A stretch of 64,000 bases of DNA, from positions 62,001 to 126,000 of the forward strand of contig NZ_PSSX01000010.1 in NCBI RefSeq assembly GCF_002933275.1, in the 5' to 3' direction. The translations under genes were made by a program, and so were the position numbers. Below are positions 38,130 through 46,611 of the stretch, piece after piece. The stretch is from Marinobacter maroccanus (lineage in GTDB: Bacteria > Pseudomonadota > Gammaproteobacteria > Pseudomonadales > Oleiphilaceae). Below the pieces are notes generated by a model. It was not told where the DNA came from. It saw only the letters and a program-made list of their open reading frames with translations, and searched no databases. Positions within the stretch are counted from its first letter, which is position 1. The number at the start of each line of letters is the position of its first letter.

Positions 38130-39617
38130 ATGGTGAATTCCTTAAAAGCCAACTGGCTTTCGAACATTCGTGGCGATGTGCTCGCCGGTATCGTCGTGGC
38201 GCTGGCGCTGATCCCGGAGGCCATCGCCTTCTCGATCATTGCCGGTGTCGATCCCAAAGTGGGTCTTTACGCCTCTTTCTGTATTGCGGTGATCATTGCC
38301 TTCGTAGGCGGCCGTCCCGGTATGATTTCGGCAGCAACTGGCGCCATGGCCCTGTTGATGGTGACGCTGGTTAAAGAGCATGGTCTCGAGTACCTCCTGG
38401 CTGCGACGCTGCTGACTGGTGTTATTCAGATTGCCGCAGGCTATCTCAAGCTCGGCGGCCTGATGCGGTTTGTCTCGCGCTCGGTGGTAACCGGTTTTGT
38501 AAACGCCCTGGCCATCCTGATATTTATGGCGCAACTGCCCGAACTGACCAACGTAACCTGGCATGTCTACGCCATGACCGCAGCCGGTCTGGGAATCATC
38601 TACCTTTTCCCGCTGCTGCCCCGTATCGGCAAGATCTTGCCTTCACCCCTCGTGTGCATTGTGGTTCTGACCGGCGTTGCCATGTACCTGAATCTCGACA
38701 TCCGCACGGTCGGTGATATGGGCGAATTGCCCGATACGCTGCCGATCTTCCTTTGGCCGGATGTGCCCCTGAACCTGGAAACCCTGATGATCATTCTGCC
38801 GTACTCCGTGGGGCTGGCTGTTGTGGGGTTGCTGGAATCGATGATGACCGCAACCATCGTCGATGACCTGACCGACACCACCAGTGACCGCAACCGTGAG
38901 TGCAAGGGTCAGGGCATTGCCAACATCGGCTCCGGCCTCCTCGGCGGAATGGCGGGGTGCGCGATGATTGGTCAGTCCATTATCAACATCAAATCCGGCG
39001 GCCGTACCCGGCTGTCGACACTGACTGCCGGTGTGTTCCTGCTGATTATGGTGTTGGTGCTGGACAAGTGGCTTGTCCAGATCCCCATGGCGGCCCTCGT
39101 TGCTGTCATGATCATGGTGTCGATTGGTACCTTCAGTTGGGGATCGATCAAGAACCTGCGGGAACACCCGCTTTCAACCAACATCGTGATGGTTGTTACG
39201 GTTATTGTCGTGGTTGCCACCCATAACCTGGCCTTTGGCGTGCTGGCCGGCGTTCTGCTGGCGGCTTTGTTCTTTGCCAACAAAGTGGGCCACTACATGC
39301 TGGTGACCTCCGAGCTGGATGAAACCACCGATACCCGCACTTACCGGGTTGTGGGCCAGGTGTTCTTCAGCTCCTCGGAAAAATTCATGGAATCCTTTGA
39401 TTTCAAGGAAGCAGTCGATAATGTGGTGATCGACCTGAGTCGCGCGCATTTCTGGGATATCACCGCAGTGGGTGCCCTGGACAAGGCGGTGATCAAGTTC
39501 CGCCGGGAAGGCTCGGAAGTTGAGGTTATCGGGCTGAATGAAGCCAGTGCCACGATTGTTGACCGCTTTGGCGTACACGACAAGCCGGGCGCCGTTGACC
39601 AGCTGATGGGGCACTGA
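38130..39617 (+). CDS. SulP-family anion transporter with STAS domain
   Basis: 495 residues from ATG 38130, which gives the family-typical start ([15 protein letters not shown], then [20 protein letters not shown]); a TTG at 38079 is an alternative. About 12 membrane segments are followed by a C-terminal STAS domain ([20 protein letters not shown]). SulP members import sulfate or bicarbonate in bacteria; the choice cannot be read here. The universal stress protein gene follows closely and is probably co-transcribed, a pairing consistent with SulP/UspA operons. Confidence 0.92.
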   Translation: MVNSLKANWLSNIRGDVLAGIVVALALIPEAIAFSIIAGVDPKVGLYASFCIAVIIAFVGGRPGMISAATGAMALLMVTLVKEHGLEYLLAATLLTGVIQIAAGYLKLGGLMRFVSRSVVTGFVNALAILIFMAQLPELTNVTWHVYAMTAAGLGIIYLFPLLPRIGKILPSPLVCIVVLTGVAMYLNLDIRTVGDMGELPDTLPIFLWPDVPLNLETLMIILPYSVGLAVVGLLESMMTATIVDDLTDTTSDRNRECKGQGIANIGSGLLGGMAGCAMIGQSIINIKSGGRTRLSTLTAGVFLLIMVLVLDKWLVQIPMAALVAVMIMVSIGTFSWGSIKNLREHPLSTNIVMVVTVIVVVATHNLAFGVLAGVLLAALFFANKVGHYMLVTSELDETTDTRTYRVVGQVFFSSSEKFMESFDFKEAVDNVVIDLSRAHFWDITAVGALDKAVIKFRREGSEVEVIGLNEASATIVDRFGVHDKPGAVDQLMGH

Positions 39618-39693
39618 CATGACACAGACCAGGGAATCCAACAGCGATCGCAGTCAGAATAACAATCACAAGGATCATGAAGGCGAGGTTGAG

Positions 39694-40545
39694 ATGTTAC
39701 GAGTAGTTGCCTGTATTGATGGCTCCCAGGCGGCGCCGGCGGTCTGCGATTATGCCGCCTGGGCCAGCAAGCACATGGAAACGCCCACGATGCTGCTGCA
39801 CGTGCTGGACGAGGAACGTTACCCGGCGGAGCCGGATCTGGCTGGCAACATTGGTCTGGGCAGCCGTGAACAACTGCTCGAAGACCTGGCAGAGCTGGAC
39901 CGCAAGCGCGCCAAACTGGCCCTCGAACACGGGCATCACATGCTGGATGAGGCACAGAAGCGGGTCAGCGAGGCCGGTATCACAGACGTGGTTCAGCGTC
40001 AGCGCCACGGTGACCTGACCGAGTCCCTGATGGCACTGGAGAACCAGACCCGCCTGCTGGTCATGGGTCTGCATGGCGAGAGCAGTTCCGGGCGTGACAC
40101 CCACATCGGCAGTCAGTTGGAGACGGTAATTCGCAGCATGCACCGCCCGATCCTCCTGGTGCCGGACGAGTACACCCAGCCCCGCAGTGCCATGCTAGCG
40201 TTCGACGGCAGCGCCACGGCGTTCAAGGGCGTGGAGTTGCTGGCTGGCAGCCCTGTCCTGAAAGGCATGCCGTTGCATCTGGTGATGGTCGGACCGGACA
40301 CCAACGACCGCTGGGAGCAGCTCAGGAAAGCCGAGAAAATTCTGGCAGGCCTGGAATCCGAGATCACTCTGGCAATCCGGGCCGGCGATGTGGAGCCTGC
40401 GTTACACGCATACCAGGAAGAACACGACATCGACATCCTGGTGATGGGCGCCTATGGGCACTCCCGCATCCGTCAGTTTCTGGTGGGCAGTACCACCACC
40501 ACGATGCTTAAAACCGCCAAAAAGCCCCTGGTGGTGCTTCGCTAG
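39694..40545 (+). CDS. Universal stress protein, tandem UspA domains
   Basis: 283 residues from ATG 39694, which has GCGAGG upstream and gives the usual start MLRVVACIDGSQAAPAV; an earlier ATG at 39619 would add 25 polar residues. Two Usp domains are present; the second ends with VMGAYGHSRIRQFLVGSTTT, the ATP-binding G-2X-G-9X-G(S/T) motif. It likely senses or buffers energy status for the adjacent SulP carrier. Its stop codon overlaps that of the convergent patatin gene. Confidence 0.9.
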   Translation: MLRVVACIDGSQAAPAVCDYAAWASKHMETPTMLLHVLDEERYPAEPDLAGNIGLGSREQLLEDLAELDRKRAKLALEHGHHMLDEAQKRVSEAGITDVVQRQRHGDLTESLMALENQTRLLVMGLHGESSSGRDTHIGSQLETVIRSMHRPILLVPDEYTQPRSAMLAFDGSATAFKGVELLAGSPVLKGMPLHLVMVGPDTNDRWEQLRKAEKILAGLESEITLAIRAGDVEPALHAYQEEHDIDILVMGAYGHSRIRQFLVGSTTTTMLKTAKKPLVVLR

Positions 40546-41411
40546 GCTACTTCCTGGGCCAATTTGGCCAGATAGGCCATCGCCGCGCGGTGGCCTTGCT
40601 GATACCCCAGATCCAGCTTGTTCAGATCCGTGGTCAACCGGCTTACCGGAAAATCCTCAGGTGGTGCGATAATCCGGAGCCGGCAGTCCTCCGGCGGATT
40701 CCGAATGAATTCCAGCGTCTCGTTGTATCTTTCGCCCCGCTTTATCAAGGCCTCGGCGAGCCCCGGTTGTTCCCGGAACATCCGTTTGGTAAGCGCCGGA
40801 AACGCCAATGGCTTCTTCTCATAGCCCAGCGGTCGGGAGAGCACCACCGTGATATCCCGGGCTCCCCGGCGATAGGCCTCCGCAACCGGAATGGAGTCGG
40901 CAATTCCGCCGTCGCTCATGGGCTCGTCCTCCACTTTCGGGTAATCACGGTAGGCCAGGGGAATGGAGCAGGAGGCGGTAAGCACGTCGTGGATGTTCTG
41001 ATCGTCGACCGGAAAATACCGGGCCTCACCGGTCACCACCGACGTGGTTGCCACCCAGAGTCTGGTGGTGCCAGACAGGTAGCGTTCCAGATCGAGCGGT
41101 ACCTCCTGGTAGGACTGATGCCAGAGCCAGTGAACATCGCACAAATGCCCGCCCTGGAAGAAACGGCCCCAGTTAATGAATTCCGGCCGACAGGCGTGGT
41201 CGGTGATCACCCGATGGTTTCGGCCGTGATGGCCGCAGAGGTAGCCGATGAGATTGGTTGAGCCTGCGGAGACGCCCCAGGCTTCCGTGAAAGGCTGATA
41301 CCGCTTTTCGAGAAAGGCATCGAGTACACCGGCGGCGAAGATGCCGCGCATGGCGCCACCTTCGACAACGAGGGCATTGCTGGTTGCGGTGTCACTTTGG
41401 GTCTGGAGCAT
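40542..41411 (-). CDS. Patatin-like phospholipase
   Basis: 289 residues. The oxyanion-hole loop VVEGGAMRGIFAAGVLDAF, the nucleophile elbow GVSAGS and the catalytic Asp in MSDGGIADSIPV are all present, as in bacterial patatin/RssA-type Ser-Asp hydrolases. No signal peptide, so a cytoplasmic lipid acyl hydrolase is expected. GGGGGAACGG precedes the ATG. Confidence 0.92.
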   Translation of the reverse strand: MLQTQSDTATSNALVVEGGAMRGIFAAGVLDAFLEKRYQPFTEAWGVSAGSTNLIGYLCGHHGRNHRVITDHACRPEFINWGRFFQGGHLCDVHWLWHQSYQEVPLDLERYLSGTTRLWVATTSVVTGEARYFPVDDQNIHDVLTASCSIPLAYRDYPKVEDEPMSDGGIADSIPVAEAYRRGARDITVVLSRPLGYEKKPLAFPALTKRMFREQPGLAEALIKRGERYNETLEFIRNPPEDCRLRIIAPPEDFPVSRLTTDLNKLDLGYQQGHRAAMAYLAKLAQEVA

Positions 41412-42353
41412 CCGTTCCCCCTATCTGTCGTGTTCTCCGGTTGTGCTCGTATATCGCGAAAGGTTACCAGTTCTTTGGCCGGGTATGGCATAGGGGGGGG
41501 GATCCCTCAGGCGCCGTTCCCCGCCTCCCAGGGTAACCTCTGCGGTTTTCCGAACATATCCCAGAGACTTGTCAAAGAATGTTTTTTTCTTAGGGTAGTT
41601 TGTCCGGCTTTTGATACCGAAATTTTCCGCTCCAAATCCATGAATCGCAGTGGCAGCCCGACACCGGGAGCGAGGGGCAATGGAGTGGACTCGGGAGAAG
41701 CGGGGGCGGTTTGCTAACGATCCGGTGAGCCTGTTGCCAGTTGAGGCCTTAATAGGAGTAAGGGGGCGTGCATTTGCAAATGAACCCAATCCTGCATTGA
41801 GTCCGACTTCGATCAAATGGTCGCTTTAACTTATGCGCACTGTTCACGTTCATGGAGCAGGGTAGAGTCAAAAAAAACTGTGAAGTATGAGCTTAGCGAA
41901 CAGCTGGTTTGAGTTAGTCCATCAAATGCCTGAAAAAGGCCGGTTTTCAGCATTCTCGTGAACTCATCGTATTTTTCGGGACTCTAGCGAGTGCGTTCTT
42001 AAACAAAAGCGAACATTCGCACAGGATCCAATTCGTGCCCATTTTCCCTCCCCAGATGAGAGAAATTGTTTTCCTCTGAGAGTTTTGAAATGCGTTTCGA
42101 ATCCGGATATCTAAAGTGAAACTGGTCGTAAGAATCCTTGTTCGATTAGTAGGCATATAATTGCAAATGCGCTAATACAGCATGATTTGTGCGTTTTATT
42201 TTGCACAGCAGCGCCGCACACTTTTCACAGAGCATCATCTGTGGTGGTCAACTAATTCTGTTCAGTATTGGATGCCAGTGTTAACGGATAGGGCTGTGGG
42301 CACAATTTTACAAGTGCTTCTACCTTCAGCCCAGGCGCCCGGGAGGGGGTGAG
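41412..42353. other. 942-bp gene-poor interval
   Basis: Only short, low-quality frames occur here (for example 41947-42156), none with a ribosome site or recognisable protein features. The middle part is visibly richer in A+T than its neighbours. CATTTGCAAATG, a perfect palindrome, occurs at about 41771-41782 and a partial copy near 42162. I see no transposase remnant, tRNA or clear terminator. It could hold an RNA gene or a decayed insertion. Confidence 0.5.
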
Positions 42354-42959
42354 TCAGTGCTGGGTGCGGTATCCATCCAAAATAGCGGCCATGTCATCAC
42401 CCAGGTCGCGCATGATTTGCGGGTCCAGTTTGCGTTCACCCATGGATCTCAGGCCCATGATCTGCGCCTGGAGAAGCCGGGCCAGTCGCTGGCTGTCTGT
42501 GGACTGCACCAGCTCTCCATTCACCCGTGCCTGCTCAACAAGGCCTGCAATGGATTGCTCAATGGCAGAGAGAATACTGTTGGCCTGGTCAGCCAGCGCA
42601 GGGTGGGTGTTGCTGGATTCCAGTAGCGTTTTCACGATCATACAGGCCCGGGAGGGCGCTGCGCCTTTGTCGCCGCAAGTGCAGGCGATGCCGCGCAGAT
42701 AGTCCTGGAGACCTTCAACAATAGAGTCAAAACCCTTGAGGTGTACGGCCAGCTCCCGGCCTCCCTGCTCAGCGTAGGCGGCCAGTGCTTCTGAAAACAG
42801 ACCGTCCTTGCTGCCAAACGTGGCGTAGATGCTGCCCGGCCGCATGTCCAGGGCCTGCTCGATCTGTTTCATGGAGCTGCCGTGATAGCCCTTCGCCCAG
42901 AACAGACCTACGGCCTTTTCCAGAGCGGTTTTGCGGTCATAGCGTGCGTGTCTGGCCAT
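42354..42959 (-). CDS. TetR-family transcriptional regulator
   Basis: 201 residues. The N-terminal helix-turn-helix ALEKAVGLFWAKGYHGSSMK is followed by MRPGSIYATFGSKDGLFSEA, the typical recognition helix of the AcuR/NemR-like group, and an all-helical C-terminal ligand domain with a CTCG pair and a further Cys. It diverges from an AhpD-like gene, and three palindromic sites lie between them. It probably represses that gene and itself, responding to an electrophile or peroxide; the ligand is not known. Confidence 0.92.
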   Translation of the reverse strand: MARHARYDRKTALEKAVGLFWAKGYHGSSMKQIEQALDMRPGSIYATFGSKDGLFSEALAAYAEQGGRELAVHLKGFDSIVEGLQDYLRGIACTCGDKGAAPSRACMIVKTLLESSNTHPALADQANSILSAIEQSIAGLVEQARVNGELVQSTDSQRLARLLQAQIMGLRSMGERKLDPQIMRDLGDDMAAILDGYRTQH

Positions 42960-42984
42960 AACAACAATTCACCATTGTCGTGAG

Positions 42985-43062
42985 TTGAGTGGCTGCTCAA
43001 TTATAACTTGAATGACCACTCAATAACAGTTAGCCTGAAGTTGGAATTGAGCAATCGTTCAA
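42985..43062. promoter_or_regulatory. Three operator palindromes for the TetR regulator
   Basis: Sites at 42985-43000 (TTGAGTGGCTGCTCAA), 43008-43023 (TTGAATGACCACTCAA) and 43047-43062 (TTGAGCAATCGTTCAA) share TTGA-N8-TCAA with further symmetric matches. They span the divergent promoter region of the TetR and AhpD-like genes. Confidence 0.75.
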
Positions 43063-43075
43063 AAAGGAGATCGTG

Positions 43076-43630
43076 ATGACTGACTTTCCAATGCATGATG
43101 TCGAATCCGCCCCGGAAAAATCCAAGCCGCTTCTTGAGAATTCCCTCAAAGGTTTTGGCATGATTCCCGGCCTTCACGCCGTGATGGCCGAGGCGCCGGG
43201 AGCGCTTGAGGCGTATCAGAATCTGCACCAGCTGGTGTTGGACAGCAGCTTTGATAATGACGAAAAAACCGTAGTCTGGCAGACGATCAACGTGGAAAAC
43301 GCCTGCCACTACTGTGTTCCGGCACACACAGGCATTGCCAAGATGATGGAAGTCTCTGATGAAATCATCGATGCGTTGCGGGACGAAGCGCCATTGCCGA
43401 ACGACAAGCTGGAGGCACTACGGACCTTCACTCTTGCCGTGATGCGCAAAGATGGCAACGTCAGCAAAGAGGACCTGGACGCCTTCTACAAGGCAGGGTA
43501 CAACCACCGCCAGGTACTGGAAGTGATTCTGGTGCTGTCCCAGAAAACCCTGAGCAACTACATCAACCATATTGCCGAGACGCCGGTTGATGAGCCGTTC
43601 AAGAAGTTCGAGTGGCAGAAAAAGCAGTAA
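43076..43630 (+). CDS. AhpD/carboxymuconolactone decarboxylase-like protein
   Basis: 184 residues from ATG 43076 (AAAGGAGATCGTG upstream). The core NVENACHYCVPAHTGIAKMM contains the CxxC pair and downstream His of AhpD-like alkylhydroperoxidase proteins, in a CMD fold. It may reduce peroxides with a thiol partner or act on an organic substrate. Control by the divergent TetR protein suggests an inducible stress enzyme. The partial gene at the left edge of the window is a family relative. Confidence 0.9.
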   Translation: MTDFPMHDVESAPEKSKPLLENSLKGFGMIPGLHAVMAEAPGALEAYQNLHQLVLDSSFDNDEKTVVWQTINVENACHYCVPAHTGIAKMMEVSDEIIDALRDEAPLPNDKLEALRTFTLAVMRKDGNVSKEDLDAFYKAGYNHRQVLEVILVLSQKTLSNYINHIAETPVDEPFKKFEWQKKQ

Positions 43631-43642
43631 TCTCAGATCCTG

Positions 43643-43680
43643 CTGGCAACGGATGCGGCTCTGCCCGCATTCGTTGCCAG
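43643..43680 (+). terminator. Hairpin after the AhpD-like gene
   Basis: CTGGCAACGGATGCGG pairs with CCGCATTCGTTGCCAG with one mismatch across a short loop, 12 bp after the stop codon. There is no strong T-run, so it may be a weak or factor-assisted terminator. The rest of the gap to 43912 shows no credible gene. Confidence 0.45.
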
Positions 43681-43912
43681 TATGTTTGCCTGCCTTGACC
43701 GTTTTGTCCTTGAGCCGTTTTCCCACGCACCGGGTCTTTGGGGTGTAAAGCCTGGAAGTGTTGTTTGCTTCTGCTTCATAAAGCCGACGAAAATAGGGGC
43801 CTCCAACATCCGGTGCGCGGGGGGAGCTCAGCACCCGCGCGCACTCATCCACGAAGTTCTTCTGGGTCTGTGCAGGACTCGTCCGGCCGGTTTTGTGGAG
43901 CAGGTCAACCGG

Positions 43913-44065
43913 TTAGCCAGTTGACCCTGTGTTGCCGTCATCCAGACTGTGGACGCAGGTTGGATTGTTTCCACATTCGATGTCTTCGGCGCTTACGCCC
44001 TCGGCGTGCGCGGTTGCACCCATTGAGAAAGCAAACAGTACGCCTAATATGGCTAGAATTTTCAT
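43913..44065 (-). CDS. Small secreted protein, 50 residues
   Basis: ATG 44065 has GGAGGATACAACC upstream; an extension to 44095 has no such site. The N-terminus MKILAILGVLFAFSMGATAH is a clear signal peptide with cleavage expected after AHA, leaving about 29 residues, EGVSAEDIECGNNPT and then CVHSLDDGNTGSTG, acidic and with two Cys that could form one disulfide. The upstream region contains the TGTAACG-N15-TGTC motif shared with other genes of this half of the window. No family is recognised. The good ribosome site, signal peptide and promoter motif argue that it is real. Confidence 0.75.
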   Translation of the reverse strand: MKILAILGVLFAFSMGATAHAEGVSAEDIECGNNPTCVHSLDDGNTGSTG

Positions 44066-44146
44066 GGTTGTATCCTCCGTTTTTCTGATGTCCATCCAGT
44101 GACCTCGCCGCTGTGGCGGATATCAGTGAATGGTGCTCGCAACATA

Positions 44147-44172
44147 GACACCGGGTACCTGGAAGCGTTACA
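44147..44172 (-). promoter_or_regulatory. Putative ECF promoter of the 50-residue secreted protein
   Basis: On the minus strand TGTAACG, 15 bases, then TGTCTATG. It lies about 80 bp before the ATG at 44065 and matches the motif found at eight other starts in this window. Confidence 0.65.
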
Positions 44173-44253
44173 GACGTGCTGATCGAAATTCTCCGGCGTG
44201 GAGTTTTCCTGCCGGCGCCACTCCGTCCTCGTGTTTTTGAATTCATCTCTCTG

Positions 44254-44279
44254 TGTAACAGAACCGCTCCGAGTTGGTC
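44254..44279 (+). promoter_or_regulatory. Putative ECF promoter of the DUF547 gene
   Basis: TGTAACA, 15 bases, GGTCTGA; one mismatch in the -10 element relative to TGTC. It lies about 50 bp before the DUF547 start and is divergent from the preceding motif. Confidence 0.5.
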
Positions 44280-44330
44280 TGAAGCACCGATCACCAACCC
44301 TTTATCAAATCCACCGACTGGAGAGGAATG

Positions 44331-45188
44331 ATGCGTGGTTATCCACTTTTGTCTTTCATTGTTTTGCTGGCCCTGCTCCCGGGCAGAGCCATGTCTGATG
44401 CCAATCGCGACAGTTTCCAGAACTATCAGAAGCTGCTTGATCGGCACCTGATTGAACACACACTGCCGGGAAACGGACTGGTTTCCGCCTTTGATTATCG
44501 TTCTGCCCTGGCCAGCGACAGCCTGAAAAAGACACTGACCGAGCAGCGCGAAACCCTGAAGGCGTTTAACCCCGGTGCCCTTGAAGGGAAAGCGGAATCT
44601 GTTGCCTTCTGGATTAACGCCTATAACTTTTTCATGCTTGATCAGATTCTTACCGAACGGCCAGACGGCGAGCTTGTATCTTCCATATGGGACTATGGTG
44701 GCCGGGTTAACCCGTTTGTCGATAGCGTATTTGAGCGCAAGAACTTCGTTATTGGCGGGCGTAATTACAGCCTCAACGATATGGAGAAGGAAGTTCTGCT
44801 GGGCGAGGAATACGCCAGCAAGGGTTGGAAAGATGCCCGGGTTCATTTTGCCGTGAACTGTGCCTCGGTCGGATGCCCGCCGCTGCGGGACACCATTTAC
44901 ACCGCCGATAATCTGGAGCGTCTGCTAGCGGAGAATACCCGGCGGGCATTCAATACGGCGCGTCATCTGCGGGTAAAAGGCGATACCTTGTATGTGACCG
45001 AGCTGTTCAAATGGTATGAAGAGGATTTCGCAGAAGCGTCGGGTTCTTCGAAGGCATTTATAGAAGCGTGGGCTGCTCCCGAGGTAGCTAATCAGGTGGC
45101 TCGCACATCGTCCCTGGAGTTTATCGATTACGACTGGGCGCTTAACACGCCGGATAACTTTCCGACCCTGGATCAGCCAGTTGACTGA
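44331..45188 (+). CDS. Exported DUF547-domain protein
   Basis: 285 residues from ATG 44331 (another ATG one codon earlier; GGAGAGGA upstream). Signal peptide MRGYPLLSFIVLLALLPGRA, then a DUF547 domain with SVAFWINAYNFFMLDQIL, FVIGGRNYSLNDMEKEVLL and VHFAVNCASVGCPPLR, which includes the conserved Cys-His type residues of this family. DUF547 proteins are periplasmic and of unknown function, with a proposed papain-like fold. It is followed by a bidirectional terminator. Confidence 0.88.
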   Translation: MRGYPLLSFIVLLALLPGRAMSDANRDSFQNYQKLLDRHLIEHTLPGNGLVSAFDYRSALASDSLKKTLTEQRETLKAFNPGALEGKAESVAFWINAYNFFMLDQILTERPDGELVSSIWDYGGRVNPFVDSVFERKNFVIGGRNYSLNDMEKEVLLGEEYASKGWKDARVHFAVNCASVGCPPLRDTIYTADNLERLLAENTRRAFNTARHLRVKGDTLYVTELFKWYEEDFAEASGSSKAFIEAWAAPEVANQVARTSSLEFIDYDWALNTPDNFPTLDQPVD

Positions 45189-45198
45189 AAATAGCCAC

Positions 45199-45235
45199 AA
45201 AAAAGACCGCTATTCCGAAGAGTAGCGGCCTTTCT
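45199..45235. terminator. Bidirectional rho-independent terminator
   Basis: CCGCTATTC and GAGTAGCGG form a 9-bp stem with one G-U pair and a CGAA loop. An A-run precedes and a T-rich stretch follows, serving the convergent DUF547 and small-peptide genes. Confidence 0.8.
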
Positions 45236-45244
45236 CGTCGCGGG

Positions 45245-45403
45245 TTATCTCGCGGATACTTTCACGTCAGCAACCTGATCGACGGTCTTGGTCGGGTAGC
45301 TCTGCGCCTCATGGTACCTGTCGGCCTGACCGTTCATGGCCAAGACAGTAGTCGCAGAGAAGGACAGTGCGATAGCGGCGAAAATCAGTGTCAGTTTCTT
45401 CAT
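45245..45403 (-). CDS. Small secreted protein, 52 residues
   Basis: ATG 45403 has GAGGTACAGACC upstream. MKKLTLIFAAIALSFSATTV followed by LA is a textbook signal peptide; the mature part of about 30 residues (MNGQADRYHEAQSY, then PTKTVDQVADVKVSAR) has no Cys and is hydrophilic. The upstream region carries TGTAACG-N16-TGTCTATA, nearly the same promoter as that of the other small secreted gene at 43913-44065. The mature sequences are not alike. Family unknown; divergent from a rhodanese gene. Confidence 0.72.
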   Translation of the reverse strand: MKKLTLIFAAIALSFSATTVLAMNGQADRYHEAQSYPTKTVDQVADVKVSAR

Positions 45404-45477
45404 GGTCTGTACCTCGTTCGGTTCGATGACACGCGGGGTCTGCATCGTATGGGAACAGGCCTCGCTTACGGGGTATA

Positions 45478-45504
45478 GACACCGCAGTATTGAGTTGCGT
45501 TACA
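45478..45504 (-). promoter_or_regulatory. Putative ECF promoter of the 52-residue secreted protein
   Basis: On the minus strand TGTAACG, 16 bases, TGTCTATAC, about 75 bp before the ATG at 45403. The spacer is one base longer than at the other sites. Confidence 0.55.
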
Positions 45505-45635
45505 GATGAGTTATGGGATTCGGCATAAAAATCCGGGATTTCGATATAACAAAATACGATCAGGGCGGGCCTATGCATTCCTCTCCCTGCGATTCATAAT
45601 GATCGTTCAAGAATTCGCAACGAAGGAGAAGTATC

Positions 45636-46592
45636 ATGAGTCGTCTTCTGGCCCTTGTATTGATCGTTGCAAGCTCTCTGGCAATGGCGGATGGGGATAA
45701 AACGCCTCCGCTTGTGGATGCCGACTGGCTTGATGCAAACCTGAATCGTAGCGACCTCGTGGTACTGGATGTTCGCTCCGGTATTGATAACGGAGGGGAT
45801 CGCAGTAGCTTTCAGAAAGCACACATCCCCGGGGCCGTCTACAGCAGTTACACGGGCGACAGCTGGCGGGAAAGTCGTGACGGTGTTGCCGGCCTTTTGC
45901 CACCGGTGGCCAGCCTGGAGCGTCTGATAGGGGGCCTGGGTATCGGTAACGACGTTACGGTTGTCATTGTGCCCGCTGGGACCGGCGTTACGGATTTCGG
46001 CAGCGCAGCCAGGGTCTACTGGACCTTCCGTGTGTTGGGTCACGATGATGTCACCATTTTGAACGGCGGTTTTGCCGGTTGGCAGGCAGCCGGGATGAAC
46101 GTCGCCAGCGGGCAGAGTGAGCAGCGAGACGTGGTGAACTTTGAGGGTACCCTGCAGCAAGATCTGATCGCTTCGCTGGGCGAAGTAAAGGAGGCCCGCG
46201 ACAGCCAGGCTCAACTGGTCGATGCCCGGCCGAGTGACTACTTTACCGGAGAAACCCAGTCACCAGCAGCCAAGGCTCCAGGCACGATTCCCGGTTCCCG
46301 GAGTCTTCCCCACTCTGACTTTCTGGGCCAGCGAAACCAGGCCTGGTATCTCAATGAAGGTGAGATCACGGCGAGAGTGAACCAGGCAGAGCTTGACCCG
46401 GGCGCTCGTACTATCGCCTTCTGCAACACCGGCCATTGGGCCGCCACAGACTGGTTTGTGCTCAGCGAGCTGGCCGGATTTGAGGAAGTTGCCCTGTATG
46501 ACGGTTCCATGGCCGAGTGGTCCCAAGACAGCGATCGGCCACTGCAGGTCGCGAAGAAAGGTCTTGGCAAGATCCTGGATTTTTTCAACTGA
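45636..46592 (+). CDS. Periplasmic sulfurtransferase, two rhodanese domains
   Basis: 318 residues with signal peptide MSRLLALVLIVASSLAMA. The first rhodanese domain (VVLDVRSGIDNGGD) appears structural; the second carries the active-site Cys loop AFCNTGHWAATDW. It would move sulfane sulfur, for example from thiosulfate, in the periplasm. The gene is followed 19 nt later by a YeeE/YedE-type sulfur transporter, supporting a joint role in sulfur uptake. GAAGGAGAAGTATC precedes the ATG. Confidence 0.9.
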   Translation: MSRLLALVLIVASSLAMADGDKTPPLVDADWLDANLNRSDLVVLDVRSGIDNGGDRSSFQKAHIPGAVYSSYTGDSWRESRDGVAGLLPPVASLERLIGGLGIGNDVTVVIVPAGTGVTDFGSAARVYWTFRVLGHDDVTILNGGFAGWQAAGMNVASGQSEQRDVVNFEGTLQQDLIASLGEVKEARDSQAQLVDARPSDYFTGETQSPAAKAPGTIPGSRSLPHSDFLGQRNQAWYLNEGEITARVNQAELDPGARTIAFCNTGHWAATDWFVLSELAGFEEVALYDGSMAEWSQDSDRPLQVAKKGLGKILDFFN

Positions 46593-46611
46593 TCTGAAAA
46601 AGTGATTATTC

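Noticed and set aside
41947..42156. 69-codon minus-strand frame in the gene-poor interval
   Set aside because: No ribosome site, composition unlike neighbouring genes, no recognisable feature.
43682..43924. 80-codon plus-strand frame after the AhpD-like gene
   Set aside because: No ribosome site, no family, and its end overlaps the small secreted gene on the other strand.
43938..44846. 302-codon minus-strand frame across the DUF547 gene
   Set aside because: Antisense to an evident exported protein; only the 50-residue secreted gene at 43913-44065 has start signals.
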